Origin: Halovenus amylolytica
Lineage (GTDB): Archaea; Halobacteriota; Halobacteria; Halobacteriales; Haloarculaceae
DNA: 64,000 nucleotides
Assembly: GCA_004015825.1 (NCBI GenBank)
Contig: SAYS01000005.1
Span: 1-64,000, forward strand
Direction: 5' to 3'
The translations under genes and the position numbers were made by a program. Position 1 is the first letter of the stretch. Every line of letters starts with the position of its first letter. Positions 35,399 to 43,781 of the stretch are shown piece after piece. Under the pieces are notes generated by a model. It had not been told where the DNA came from, did not search any database, and saw only the letters and a program-made list of their open reading frames with translations.

Positions 35399-36732
35399 CA
35401 GGCTCCAAGATTATCTCCGGAGTCAGTATTTCGCATTCGCTGGCTACGATCGACCAGCTCGAAGCGGCGGCCGACGGGAGCCAGCAGGAGATGGCCGACC
35501 AGCTTCTGGCGTATCCGGGCGTCGAGGAGAGTTTCGTCCTCAAGACTTGCAATCGCGTCGAAGCGTACATCGTGACGGCGGATCCAGTCGACGGTGAGAC
35601 AGCTCTCGTCGAACTGTTCGGACATCTCCCGGCGGATATCGTCGACGACCTCGACCACGAGGAGAGTCTCGAACACCTCCTCCGCGTCGCTGCGGGGCTG
35701 GAATCACAGGTACTCGGCGAGGACCAGATTCTCGGCCAGATCCGCGACGCTTACCAGGAGGCACAGCAGGCGGGCGCGCTCGGATCGCTGCTCGACGACG
35801 CGGTCATGAAAGCGATCCGCGTCGGCGAACGAGCGCGGACGGAGACGGCGATCAACGAGGGGGTCGTCTCGCTCGCCAGCGCGGCAGTCAGGCTCGCGAG
35901 CGAGAAACGCGGGCTCGACGACGCGACTGCGGTCGTCGTCGGTGCGGGTGAGATGGGCGAACTGGCGGCGAACCGACTCGCCGGGCGCGTCGACGAACTC
36001 ATCCTCGTGAACCGGACACTCACACGAGCAGAGTCCGTCGCCGAGGACATCGAGGAGTCGAGCGATATCGAAACCGACGAGATCGATGCTGTCGCCGAGA
36101 CGTTCACACGCGGTGACGTGGTGATTTCGGCGACGGGGAGTTCCGAGTGGATCGTCGATCCCGAGACACTCGAAGCAGTCGGCGACACGTTCGTGGTCGA
36201 TATCACGCGCCCACGAGATATCCCGCCCGAGGCCGACGAGTTCGAACATCTGACCGTCTACGATCTCGACAGGCTCGAAGCGGTCACGGACAAGACCAGA
36301 CAGATGCGTCGCGGGGCCGCGAAACACGTCGAGGCGATCGTCGACGAGGAGTTCGACCGGCTGCTCGACCAGTACAAGCGAAAACGGGCCGATCAGGTCA
36401 TCTCCGCGATGTACGAGGGCGCAGAACGGATCAAGGCCAGAGAGCTAGAAGAGACCTTCGAGAAACTCGATCTGGACGAGGAAAGCGAGGCCGTCGTCGA
36501 GTCGATGGCCGATACGCTCGTTTCGCAGCTTTTGGCCTCACCGACGAACAGCCTGCGCGACGCCGCGGAGAACGACGACTGGACGACGATCCACACTGCA
36601 CTGCGCCTGTTCAACCCGCATCTCGAAGAGGAGGCAGGCGAGGGGCTGTTCGAGGGGATCGCACCAGAAAATATCCCGGAGAGTGTGACCGACACGGAGT
36701 CCGCGCCGGCAGTGGACAGCACTGACAACTGA
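35395..36732 (+). CDS. hemA: Glutamyl-tRNA reductase
   Basis: The GTG start at 35395 overlaps the preceding stop (GTGA). The 445-residue protein has the catalytic Cys52 in VLKTCNRVEAY and the motif GLESQVLGEDQILGQIRDAY. An NADPH domain (AVVVGAGEMGELAANRLAGR, then LVNRTLTRAE) and a helical dimerisation domain follow. It makes glutamate-1-semialdehyde from Glu-tRNA, the first step of tetrapyrrole synthesis. The C-terminal ~40 residues are an acidic extension. It is placed next to cytochrome bd genes that need heme. Confidence 0.94.
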   Translation: MTGSKIISGVSISHSLATIDQLEAAADGSQQEMADQLLAYPGVEESFVLKTCNRVEAYIVTADPVDGETALVELFGHLPADIVDDLDHEESLEHLLRVAAGLESQVLGEDQILGQIRDAYQEAQQAGALGSLLDDAVMKAIRVGERARTETAINEGVVSLASAAVRLASEKRGLDDATAVVVGAGEMGELAANRLAGRVDELILVNRTLTRAESVAEDIEESSDIETDEIDAVAETFTRGDVVISATGSSEWIVDPETLEAVGDTFVVDITRPRDIPPEADEFEHLTVYDLDRLEAVTDKTRQMRRGAAKHVEAIVDEEFDRLLDQYKRKRADQVISAMYEGAERIKARELEETFEKLDLDEESEAVVESMADTLVSQLLASPTNSLRDAAENDDWTTIHTALRLFNPHLEEEAGEGLFEGIAPENIPESVTDTESAPAVDSTDN

Positions 36733-36744
36733 TTTTCGAGTCCC

Positions 36745-37782
36745 CTACGGACTGTACGATTCACTCCGGACAGGCCCGCTGAACACGCCATAGAGGAATC
36801 TGAAATACCAGAGGACGACCAGCAGGACCGGAAAGCCGAGTACGGTCGTCATGTTGAGCGCGAGCGGCGAGACAGCGGCGTCGGCGACTGTCAGTCCCGT
36901 CGAGGGGTAGATAGTCGGGTACAGAAGCGCACCGAGGAGAGTGGCCAACAAAATCGGGAGCGAAAACGCACTCACCAGCCAGGCTCGGTACTGTTCGCGG
37001 TGTGCGAAGACGACTCCGAAACACCCTGCGAGCGCGGAGAGGACGACGACAGCGACGCCGGGGATCGAACGGATGGTCCCGGCCCCGCTGGCATCAGTCG
37101 CGACGACGACCCCGAGTAACGCGACGACGCCGACGAGGTAGACGGCTGTGGCAGCGATGCCGTACCGGCTGACCGACGCCGCAAGTTCCGGCCGGGTTTT
37201 GGCCGCCAGAAACGCCGCGCCGGTCACGACCGAGAGCGCGACCAGTCCAACACCGGTCAGCACTGCCGGCAGGGAAACCGGCGAGACAGCGAACACCCAA
37301 CTGCCGGCCAGAAGCCCGAAAAACAGGGGGGCGAGCGCACTGCCAGCAACGAAAGACCGATCACAGGCTCGCTGCCAGCGCTCCTCGTCGCGCTGTTCGC
37401 GGAGTTCTGGCGCGACACCGCGAAACAGCAAGGCCATGACGAACGCGATAGTGACAAGATAGTGATCGGCGAGCAGTTTCGAGTATACACGCGGGAACGC
37501 CGCGAGCAACATCGTCCCGAACGCGACCAGCCAGACCTCGTTCGCGTCCCAGACCGGCCCGAACGCCGCGAGGAGTGTCTCGCGGTCGGCTTCCTCGTCC
37601 CGGGTGGCATACAGCAGTCCGATCCCGAAATCGAATCCATCCAGCGCCAGGTACATCGTCAGCGCGAACATGACGGCCCCGAACCAGACAGTCGGGAGTG
37701 ACGGGTGGAGGTAGTGATCCGCCGGCAGGACCGACAGGGCTCCCCCTGCCGGGAGCGTGCCGCCGGGAGAGAGATCAGTCAT
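36745..37782 (-). CDS. cydB: Cytochrome bd ubiquinol oxidase subunit II
   Basis: The ATG at 37782 is chosen, with two GTG codons just upstream also in frame. The 345-residue membrane protein has about nine helices and the CydB signatures FALTMYLALDGFDFGIGLLY, FGPVWDANEVWLVAFGTMLL and AFPRVYSKLLADHYL. It pairs with CydA to form the high-affinity menaquinol oxidase. The start overlaps the cydA stop by 8 bp, so the two are co-translated. It is convergent with hemA, 12 bp apart. Confidence 0.92.
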   Translation of the reverse strand: MTDLSPGGTLPAGGALSVLPADHYLHPSLPTVWFGAVMFALTMYLALDGFDFGIGLLYATRDEEADRETLLAAFGPVWDANEVWLVAFGTMLLAAFPRVYSKLLADHYLVTIAFVMALLFRGVAPELREQRDEERWQRACDRSFVAGSALAPLFFGLLAGSWVFAVSPVSLPAVLTGVGLVALSVVTGAAFLAAKTRPELAASVSRYGIAATAVYLVGVVALLGVVVATDASGAGTIRSIPGVAVVVLSALAGCFGVVFAHREQYRAWLVSAFSLPILLATLLGALLYPTIYPSTGLTVADAAVSPLALNMTTVLGFPVLLVVLWYFRFLYGVFSGPVRSESYSP

Positions 37783-39241
37783 CACCACCCACCTCCGGAA
37801 TCGGACCGTGGCCGCTGTCGCCCGGGCGTTCGTGGACGTCGATCCGGTCGAGTTCGTCCTCGATCAGCCACTTCAGAACTGCCAGCGCAGCCAGTATGAG
37901 CCCGACGTAGACGACGACAAAAAGCACCAGCGTCCCCGTCGCCTCCGCGGAGGAAAGCGTCGGTGAGGCTGCCTCGCTGGTCTTGAGGACGTCCTGGATG
38001 ACCCACGGCTGGCGGCCGATTTCGGTGACATACCAGCCCGTGAGCAGAGCACCGAACCCGAGCGGTGTAGTGGCCATCATCGACTTGAGATATCGATCGC
38101 TCTCGGAGAGTCTGTCCTGATAGAGACGAACACCGCCCCACAGCGCCAGTCCGATAAAGAGGAAGCCGAGGCCAACCATGATCCGGAACGACCAGAACAC
38201 GAGTGGGACTGGCGGATTCTCCTCGTAAGCGTCGAGTCCCGTCACCTCCGCACCGAAATCACCCCCGCTCGCGAGAAAAGAGGCGACGCCGGGGATGCTC
38301 ACAGTGAACAGATTCTCCGCACGGGGATCCGTGATCGAATCGGGACTCGTCGGGATGGCGATGAGATGCAGGTCCGCCTGTCCGGTCTCGTAGTGGCCCT
38401 CCATCGCGGCGAATTTCTGTGGCTGTGTATCCTCGACGTGGCGGGCGTAGGCGTCACCGTGGACTGCCTGCAGCGGGGCTGTCACCAGCAAGACGGCGAT
38501 AGCCATCTTCAGTGCCAGCTGCCAGGCCGTCGCGTCCCGTTTCTTCCAGACGAAGTAGGCGGCGACACCGCCGACAAAGAGGGCAACGGAGACGACGGCC
38601 GCATTGACCATGTGGACGTACATCCACCCCATCCGGGGGTTGAAAAACGCGGCGACGGGGTCGGTCAGTCTGGCGACTTCCATCCCATTGCGGGAGATCA
38701 TCTCGTAGCCCCGTGGCGTCTGCATCCAGGCGTTGACGACCAGTATCCAAAAGCCCGATAGCCAGGCACCGACCCCGACGAGTACCGAGGAGGCGACGTA
38801 TTGGAGGTCACTGACCCGGTCGCGGCCAAAGAGCAACACACCGAGGAAGACGGCTTCCAGAAAGAATGCCATCTTTGCCTCGAAAGCGAGTGGGCCGCCG
38901 ATCAGTTCGCCTGCCACCTCGGAAAAGCCCGGGAAGTTGGTTCCGAACTGGAAGCTCATCGGGATTCCCGTCACCGTCCCCATGACGAAGCCGACGGCGA
39001 ATATCTTCAGCCAGAACGACTGGAGTCTGGCGTAGACCGCCGACTCTGTCCGGACGTCCTTCCAGGTGAAATAGACGATAAACGGGGCCAGCCCGATCGA
39101 GAGGGCGGCGAAAATGATGTGGACACTGATCGTCCAGCCGAACTGCGCGCGACTCGCCAGTTCGGGGGAGAGAAAGCCAGCCATCGGGGATACGATACCA
39201 CCGTCTGTAACGCACGACGCCAGGTATGCTGTGAGGGACAT
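37775..39241 (-). CDS. cydA: Cytochrome bd ubiquinol oxidase subunit I
   Basis: The 488-residue protein has about nine transmembrane helices. Visible motifs are FGWTISVHIIFAALSIGLAP, MSFQFGTNFPGFSE, the heme/quinol region FEAKMAFFLEAVFLGVLLFG, and GRQPWVIQDVLKTSEA. The Q-loop is short. The protein reduces O2 with quinol electrons at the membrane. Start: the frame opens at 39241, but the ATG at 39184 (MAGFLSPELASRAQFGW) matches the usual CydA N-terminus better. It is followed by cydB with overlap. Confidence 0.92.
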   Translation of the reverse strand: MSLTAYLASCVTDGGIVSPMAGFLSPELASRAQFGWTISVHIIFAALSIGLAPFIVYFTWKDVRTESAVYARLQSFWLKIFAVGFVMGTVTGIPMSFQFGTNFPGFSEVAGELIGGPLAFEAKMAFFLEAVFLGVLLFGRDRVSDLQYVASSVLVGVGAWLSGFWILVVNAWMQTPRGYEMISRNGMEVARLTDPVAAFFNPRMGWMYVHMVNAAVVSVALFVGGVAAYFVWKKRDATAWQLALKMAIAVLLVTAPLQAVHGDAYARHVEDTQPQKFAAMEGHYETGQADLHLIAIPTSPDSITDPRAENLFTVSIPGVASFLASGGDFGAEVTGLDAYEENPPVPLVFWSFRIMVGLGFLFIGLALWGGVRLYQDRLSESDRYLKSMMATTPLGFGALLTGWYVTEIGRQPWVIQDVLKTSEAASPTLSSAEATGTLVLFVVVYVGLILAALAVLKWLIEDELDRIDVHERPGDSGHGPIPEVGGDD

Positions 39242-39486
39242 TCCGAACGGATGTTGGCCAGAGAGTGAGAAAGAGACATTCCGTATTCCCGGATTCGATC
39301 AGTTTACCAGAGGTCACATCATGTTAGCTGACATATCTTCGCTCCCGCGACAGCCAACACCGCCTGATCAGCCACAGAGCAGTGAGCGGAGCACGGGCGG
39401 TTTCAGTCTACTTCGAATCCTACACCAGAGACTCACCAGTGTGACCACAGCCCAACCATTTAGTCGCTTCCCGCCGATATCCAGGT

Positions 39487-39765
39487 ATGGCAGACGTACT
39501 CCCAGACGACGAGATAACAGCACAACTCCCGGACGGATGGCACCGCGAGGACGACGAAATAGTCCGAACCTTCGAGTTCGACAGCTACCTCGACGGTGTC
39601 GGCTTCGCCGCCGGCGCTGGCGGTATCGCGGAAGACGCCTGGCACCACCCGGAGATGATCATCACCTGGGGCGAAGTCGAGGTCCGGTTTACGACACACG
39701 ACGCCGGAGGGATCACGGAGAAAGATATCGAACTGGCCGACCGACTGAACGAAATCTACGAGTGA
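39487..39765 (+). CDS. Pterin-4a-carbinolamine dehydratase
   Basis: The 92-residue protein has the PCD fold: WHREDDEIVRTFEFDSYLDG, AWHHPEMIITWGEVEVRFTT, then HDAGGITEKDIELADRLN. The usual HHP active-site triplet is present. It dehydrates 4a-hydroxytetrahydrobiopterin in the aromatic hydroxylase cycle; many prokaryotic PCD proteins may have other pterin roles. It is monocistronic. Confidence 0.9.
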   Translation: MADVLPDDEITAQLPDGWHREDDEIVRTFEFDSYLDGVGFAAGAGGIAEDAWHHPEMIITWGEVEVRFTTHDAGGITEKDIELADRLNEIYE

Positions 39766-39840
39766 TCAGTCTGTCGGCCCGTTTCGCCAGTCGCAACTAA
39801 CCAAAGCACATTTGCACACTCTCGCATTGGGTTCGGACGA

Positions 39841-40608
39841 ATGGCAGAGACCGATCCCGCCGAACCGGCGGAGACAGTCGCAATCAGCGCGGAGGGATTG
39901 ACGAAACGGTTCGGGAGCACGGTCGCCGTGTCTGATCTCGATCTGCGTATCCGGACCGGGTCAGTCTACGGCTTTCTCGGCCCGAACGGTGCCGGCAAGA
40001 CAACCACCATCGAGATGCTGACGACGCTGACACCATCGACATCTGGCTCGGCCCGGATCATGGGAACCTCGGTCGAGGACCGTGATACAATCAAACAGTA
40101 CATCGGCTATCTCCCACACGAGCCACCAGTCTACGAATCGTTCACGGCGAGAGAACAGCTCGCGTACGCGGCCGATATTCGTGGGATCGACACGGAAGCG
40201 GCAGACGAGCGAATCGAGGATCTGCTGGGGCGTGTCGACCTGCTCGCCGAGTCGAACGACCGGATCGGAACCTACTCGCAGGGGATGCGCCGGAAAGTCG
40301 GCCTCGTTCAGGCGTTGCTACACCGGCCCGAGGTCGTCTTTCTCGACGAACCCACGAGCGGGCTGGACCCGCGGGCCTCGCGCAGTGTCATCGAGTTGAT
40401 CAACGAACAGGTCGATACGGGGACGACGGTATTTCTCTCCTCACACATCCTGCCGGTCGTCGAGGAACTCGCCGATACGGTTGGCGTGCTCTACCGCGGT
40501 GAACTCGTCGCCGAGGACTCGCCGGATCGACTCGTCGAACGAACCGAAGAGGGACCGAAGACACTCGAGGAGGCCTTCCTCGAAGTTACGACCGAGCGTG
40601 GGCTGTAA
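39841..40608 (+). CDS. ABC transporter ATP-binding protein
   Basis: The 255-residue NatA/CcmA-type ATPase has Walker A (GPNGAGKTTT), a Q-loop region (IGYLPHEPPVYESFTAREQL), signature YSQGMRRKVGLVQAL, Walker B (VVFLDEPTSGLDPR) and the switch His (SSHILPVVEELADTV). It powers the permease encoded 2 bp downstream. The substrate is unknown; related pairs export Na+ or drugs. Confidence 0.93.
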   Translation: MAETDPAEPAETVAISAEGLTKRFGSTVAVSDLDLRIRTGSVYGFLGPNGAGKTTTIEMLTTLTPSTSGSARIMGTSVEDRDTIKQYIGYLPHEPPVYESFTAREQLAYAADIRGIDTEAADERIEDLLGRVDLLAESNDRIGTYSQGMRRKVGLVQALLHRPEVVFLDEPTSGLDPRASRSVIELINEQVDTGTTVFLSSHILPVVEELADTVGVLYRGELVAEDSPDRLVERTEEGPKTLEEAFLEVTTERGL

Positions 40609-40610
40609 GG

Positions 40611-43001
40611 ATGTCGTGGGTTCGTTCCCTGCGGACTGATCTGGCCGTCGGGGTGGTGGTCGCCCGAGCGGAGATCAGAGATCGGTTTCGTCGGACGACG
40701 AGTTCGCGGCGAAAGAGAGCGCTGTTCGTCTTCCTCGCACTGTTTGCCGTCCCGGGGGTCGTACTGTTCGTCCGGCAAGCCTACGCTGTCGGTGTCCTGA
40801 CGCGTGAGGGCGTCGGATTCCCGGTCGTCGCTGCGGCCCGGAATCTCCTGGTCCCGGGAATGGCCATTCTTGCGGTCGTCGCTGGTCTCGAAGCCGTCCA
40901 GCAACTCGGCAACGAGTCGGTCCGTCCGCTCGTGCTCACGAGCGCCCCGACGCGTGCGGTCGTGATCGGGAAAGTGCTCTCGCTGCTTGCCTCCTGGCTC
41001 GTTCTCTTCGGGATGGGATTTTCGCTCGTTCTCGCCTACGCAGCCGGTGCCAGGGCACCGATTTTCGTCCTCTCGATTATCGCTGCTGGCCTCCCGATAT
41101 TCGTCCTCGTCCTGCTCTCGGGACTGGCCGTCGGCTATCTCCTCTGGCTCGGCGTCGACCGGATCGGTCTCTCGAAGAGTTACCAGCAACTGTTGACAGC
41201 AACGCTTTATATCGTCGTTCTGGGCGGGATCTACGCAGGGAGTTCGCTACTCGGGGAAGGGGCCGCCGAGGGCGGGATTCGCGAACTGTTGCCGACCGGT
41301 GAGCCACTCGTTCCGATCGGCTGGTACGCGGATCTGTTCTTCCTCGGCTCGCCGATGGAACCGACGATCGGGATGCAGACTCTCGGTGCCGTCCTCACCG
41401 TGACCGTGGCAATCGGACTTACCTTTGGGCTCGTCGTCCGTCTGGCTCCCCGGTACTGGTATGCGACACCAGGGGAATCCGAAAGCGCAGATGCGAGTGC
41501 GCAGATCCAGCCCGGGGAGTTCGACGAGACACCGGGCGAGGGGATCGGCCGGACAGCTGACTCGGTGTTCGGTCGCTCACGGACGTTGCGGGCCGCGCTC
41601 GGCTACACCCGCAGCAGTGTTCGTGACCCCGGACAGTTCGTCTACCTGTTTTACTATCTGTTTCCGGTCGCACCGGTTCTCGCCCAGCAGGCTGTCGGGA
41701 ACCCGGCGCTGTTTCCGACGACAGCCGGTGCGACACTGATCGTCCTCGGCGTCTGGCTCGCCGGCGGGGTGTTCTGTCTGAACCCGCTCGGTGCCGAAGG
41801 AACGATGCTCTCCCAACTCGTCCTGGCACCGGCACCCGCCGAGACGTTCGTCCACGCCCGACTGCTCGCCGGCACGCTGCTGGGACTCGTAGTCTCGGTC
41901 AGTGGGCTCGCAGTCGTGACGGCCACAGTCAGTGCTGTGACGCCGACCCTGGCTCTTCTCGGGCTCGGATTCCTCGCGTGTACCGTCCTCACCAGTGCTG
42001 CCTTCGCGCTCGGAATCGGATCGGTGCTGCCGAAATTCGAGGCCGTCGAAATCTTCGAGAGTGTCGAAACGCTCGCACCCTCGATTTTCGCCGCAGTGAT
42101 CCACGGCTTCGTGGCGACACTCCTCCTCGCAGGCGGGTTCGCCGGGACGCTGGCCGTGGGATGGACCGGAAGTCCACTCTCGATCCCGGCTCGGATCGGA
42201 GTCGTCGTGGTGTTCGTCGCAGCTATCGGTGTGATCGCGGATGGTTCACGGCGGTACGCAGCCGCACGGCTCCGGGATTACGGGCGGGCAGTCGTCCGGA
42301 CTGATCGACCATTCGCGATCTACACCGTACTCGCGCTGGCTGCTGGTGCCTTCTTGCTCGGGCAGGCAATCTCGCTGGGTGTGATCTTTCTGCTCGGCGC
42401 GAGACAACTCACTGGGGTTTTCGTCCCGTTGCTTTTCATCATCGAATATCTGGGCTACGTGCTCGTGGCCGTCGGCTTCCTCTACGTGACTCGTCGGGGA
42501 GTGGCGTATCTCGACATCCGGCTCCCCTCTCCCCGTGAGATCGGAATCGTCGCCGTCGGGGTCGTGTTGTCGTTCGGGCTCTGGGCCGCTGGCTCGGTGC
42601 TGATCAGCGAACTCGGGCTGCCGGCGGCCGATCACGCGGCTTTCGACGCCGAAGAAGATGGAACTCCGACGCTGTTACTCTCGCTCATTCCGCTCATGCT
42701 TCTGGTCAACGGACCGGTCGAGGAACTGCTCTACCGGAACGTCATCCAGAAGTTCCTGACGGAGCGGTTCTCCCGACCGACTGCAATCGCGGTCGCGAGC
42801 GCTGTGTTCGCACTTGCACACGTCCCTGCCTACGTTACCGCCGGGTTCGGTCCCCTGCTGGTGACGCTGTCGCTGCTGTTTGTCGTCTCCTCTCTGTGGG
42901 GCACGATCTACGTCTGGACGGAGAGTCTCGTCGTCGTTTCGGCGATCCACGGCCTCTACAATGCGTTGCTCGTGTTCGGGCTGTATCTCAGCATCTCGTA
43001 A
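40611..43001 (+). CDS. ABC permease fused to a CPBP intramembrane protease domain
   Basis: The 796-residue polytopic protein has a first ~560 residues resembling an ABC-2/NatB-like permease (cytoplasmic start, TM helices, long loop at ~270-330 rich in Glu). The last ~220 residues form a CPBP/CAAX-protease-like domain: the diglutamate motif GPVEELLYRNVIQKFL, the His motif FALAHVPAY, and SAIHGLYNALLVFG. CPBP proteases cut membrane proteins or prenylated peptides. Fusion to a transporter suggests maturation coupled with export. It is co-transcribed with its ATPase. Confidence 0.85.
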   Translation: MSWVRSLRTDLAVGVVVARAEIRDRFRRTTSSRRKRALFVFLALFAVPGVVLFVRQAYAVGVLTREGVGFPVVAAARNLLVPGMAILAVVAGLEAVQQLGNESVRPLVLTSAPTRAVVIGKVLSLLASWLVLFGMGFSLVLAYAAGARAPIFVLSIIAAGLPIFVLVLLSGLAVGYLLWLGVDRIGLSKSYQQLLTATLYIVVLGGIYAGSSLLGEGAAEGGIRELLPTGEPLVPIGWYADLFFLGSPMEPTIGMQTLGAVLTVTVAIGLTFGLVVRLAPRYWYATPGESESADASAQIQPGEFDETPGEGIGRTADSVFGRSRTLRAALGYTRSSVRDPGQFVYLFYYLFPVAPVLAQQAVGNPALFPTTAGATLIVLGVWLAGGVFCLNPLGAEGTMLSQLVLAPAPAETFVHARLLAGTLLGLVVSVSGLAVVTATVSAVTPTLALLGLGFLACTVLTSAAFALGIGSVLPKFEAVEIFESVETLAPSIFAAVIHGFVATLLLAGGFAGTLAVGWTGSPLSIPARIGVVVVFVAAIGVIADGSRRYAAARLRDYGRAVVRTDRPFAIYTVLALAAGAFLLGQAISLGVIFLLGARQLTGVFVPLLFIIEYLGYVLVAVGFLYVTRRGVAYLDIRLPSPREIGIVAVGVVLSFGLWAAGSVLISELGLPAADHAAFDAEEDGTPTLLLSLIPLMLLVNGPVEELLYRNVIQKFLTERFSRPTAIAVASAVFALAHVPAYVTAGFGPLLVTLSLLFVVSSLWGTIYVWTESLVVVSAIHGLYNALLVFGLYLSIS

Positions 43002-43047
43002 TCAGAACTATCGAGTCGTGTAAGTAGATCCACGGCGAAAGTCGGCT

Positions 43048-43776
43048 GTGATCGTCGTCGCCACCGAGGACTTCGAACTGTACCACGACGTGGTCTCGGA
43101 GCTACGGAATCGTGGCGTGCAGTTCACCACCATGGAACCCGGCACGGAGCTTCCGGAAGAGACGACGGTAGTTCTGGTCGGTGAAGACGACAGCGTGGAC
43201 CTGCCCGCCGGGATGGATGTCGTCGAGGGGAGCGCCGAAAATCCCAGAGCCGCAGTCGAAGCAGTGATCGCCTCGCTGCGCGGCGACGACGGGCGAACGA
43301 TCGTCGGGATCGATCCCGGTGAACAGCCCGGTATCGCAGTGCTCACGGGAGACATGATTGTCGCAACGTTTCAGGTCCCACCCGAGCGGGTGGCCGATGT
43401 CGTCCACGAAGAGATTGCTGACGCACCGAACCCGCTGATCAGGATCGGCGACGGCGCGCGGCTGATCGGGACCCGAATCGTCGACGAACTCGACGATGTC
43501 CCGGTCGAACTGGTCGACGAGACCGGGACGACACCGTATCTCGGGACGGGAGTCCGCGGACTCGGTGACGTCCTCGCAGCCGTCAATATCGCGAGAATCG
43601 AGGGCGAGGAGATCGATTCCAGAGAGATCGAACCGACAGCAGGCGAGATCAAGCGGATTCAGGAACAGTCCCGGGAACAGAGCGACGAGAACCGGACGAT
43701 CGACGGCAAACTCGCCCGGCAGGTCGCACTCGGTGAGTTGACGGTCCGGGAGGCACTCGACGAACACCGCGACTGA
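43048..43776 (+). CDS. RuvC/RNase H-like fold protein, haloarchaeal conserved hypothetical
   Basis: The chosen start is GTG at 43048. Residues 1-80 form an alpha/beta N-domain (IVVATEDFELYHDVVSELRN). From ~83 an RNase H-like/RuvC-like motif appears (GRTIVGIDPGEQPGIAVLTG), followed by VPPERVADVVHEEIADA, PLIRIGDGARLIGTRIVDEL, and VRGLGDVLAAVNIARIEGEE. The Asp in VGIDPGE corresponds to the first catalytic acid of RuvC. The Glu/Asp set is plausible but not proven. A DNA resolvase or nuclease role is possible. It is convergent with larC. Confidence 0.6.
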   Translation: MIVVATEDFELYHDVVSELRNRGVQFTTMEPGTELPEETTVVLVGEDDSVDLPAGMDVVEGSAENPRAAVEAVIASLRGDDGRTIVGIDPGEQPGIAVLTGDMIVATFQVPPERVADVVHEEIADAPNPLIRIGDGARLIGTRIVDELDDVPVELVDETGTTPYLGTGVRGLGDVLAAVNIARIEGEEIDSREIEPTAGEIKRIQEQSREQSDENRTIDGKLARQVALGELTVREALDEHRD

Positions 43777-43781
43777 TGCGA

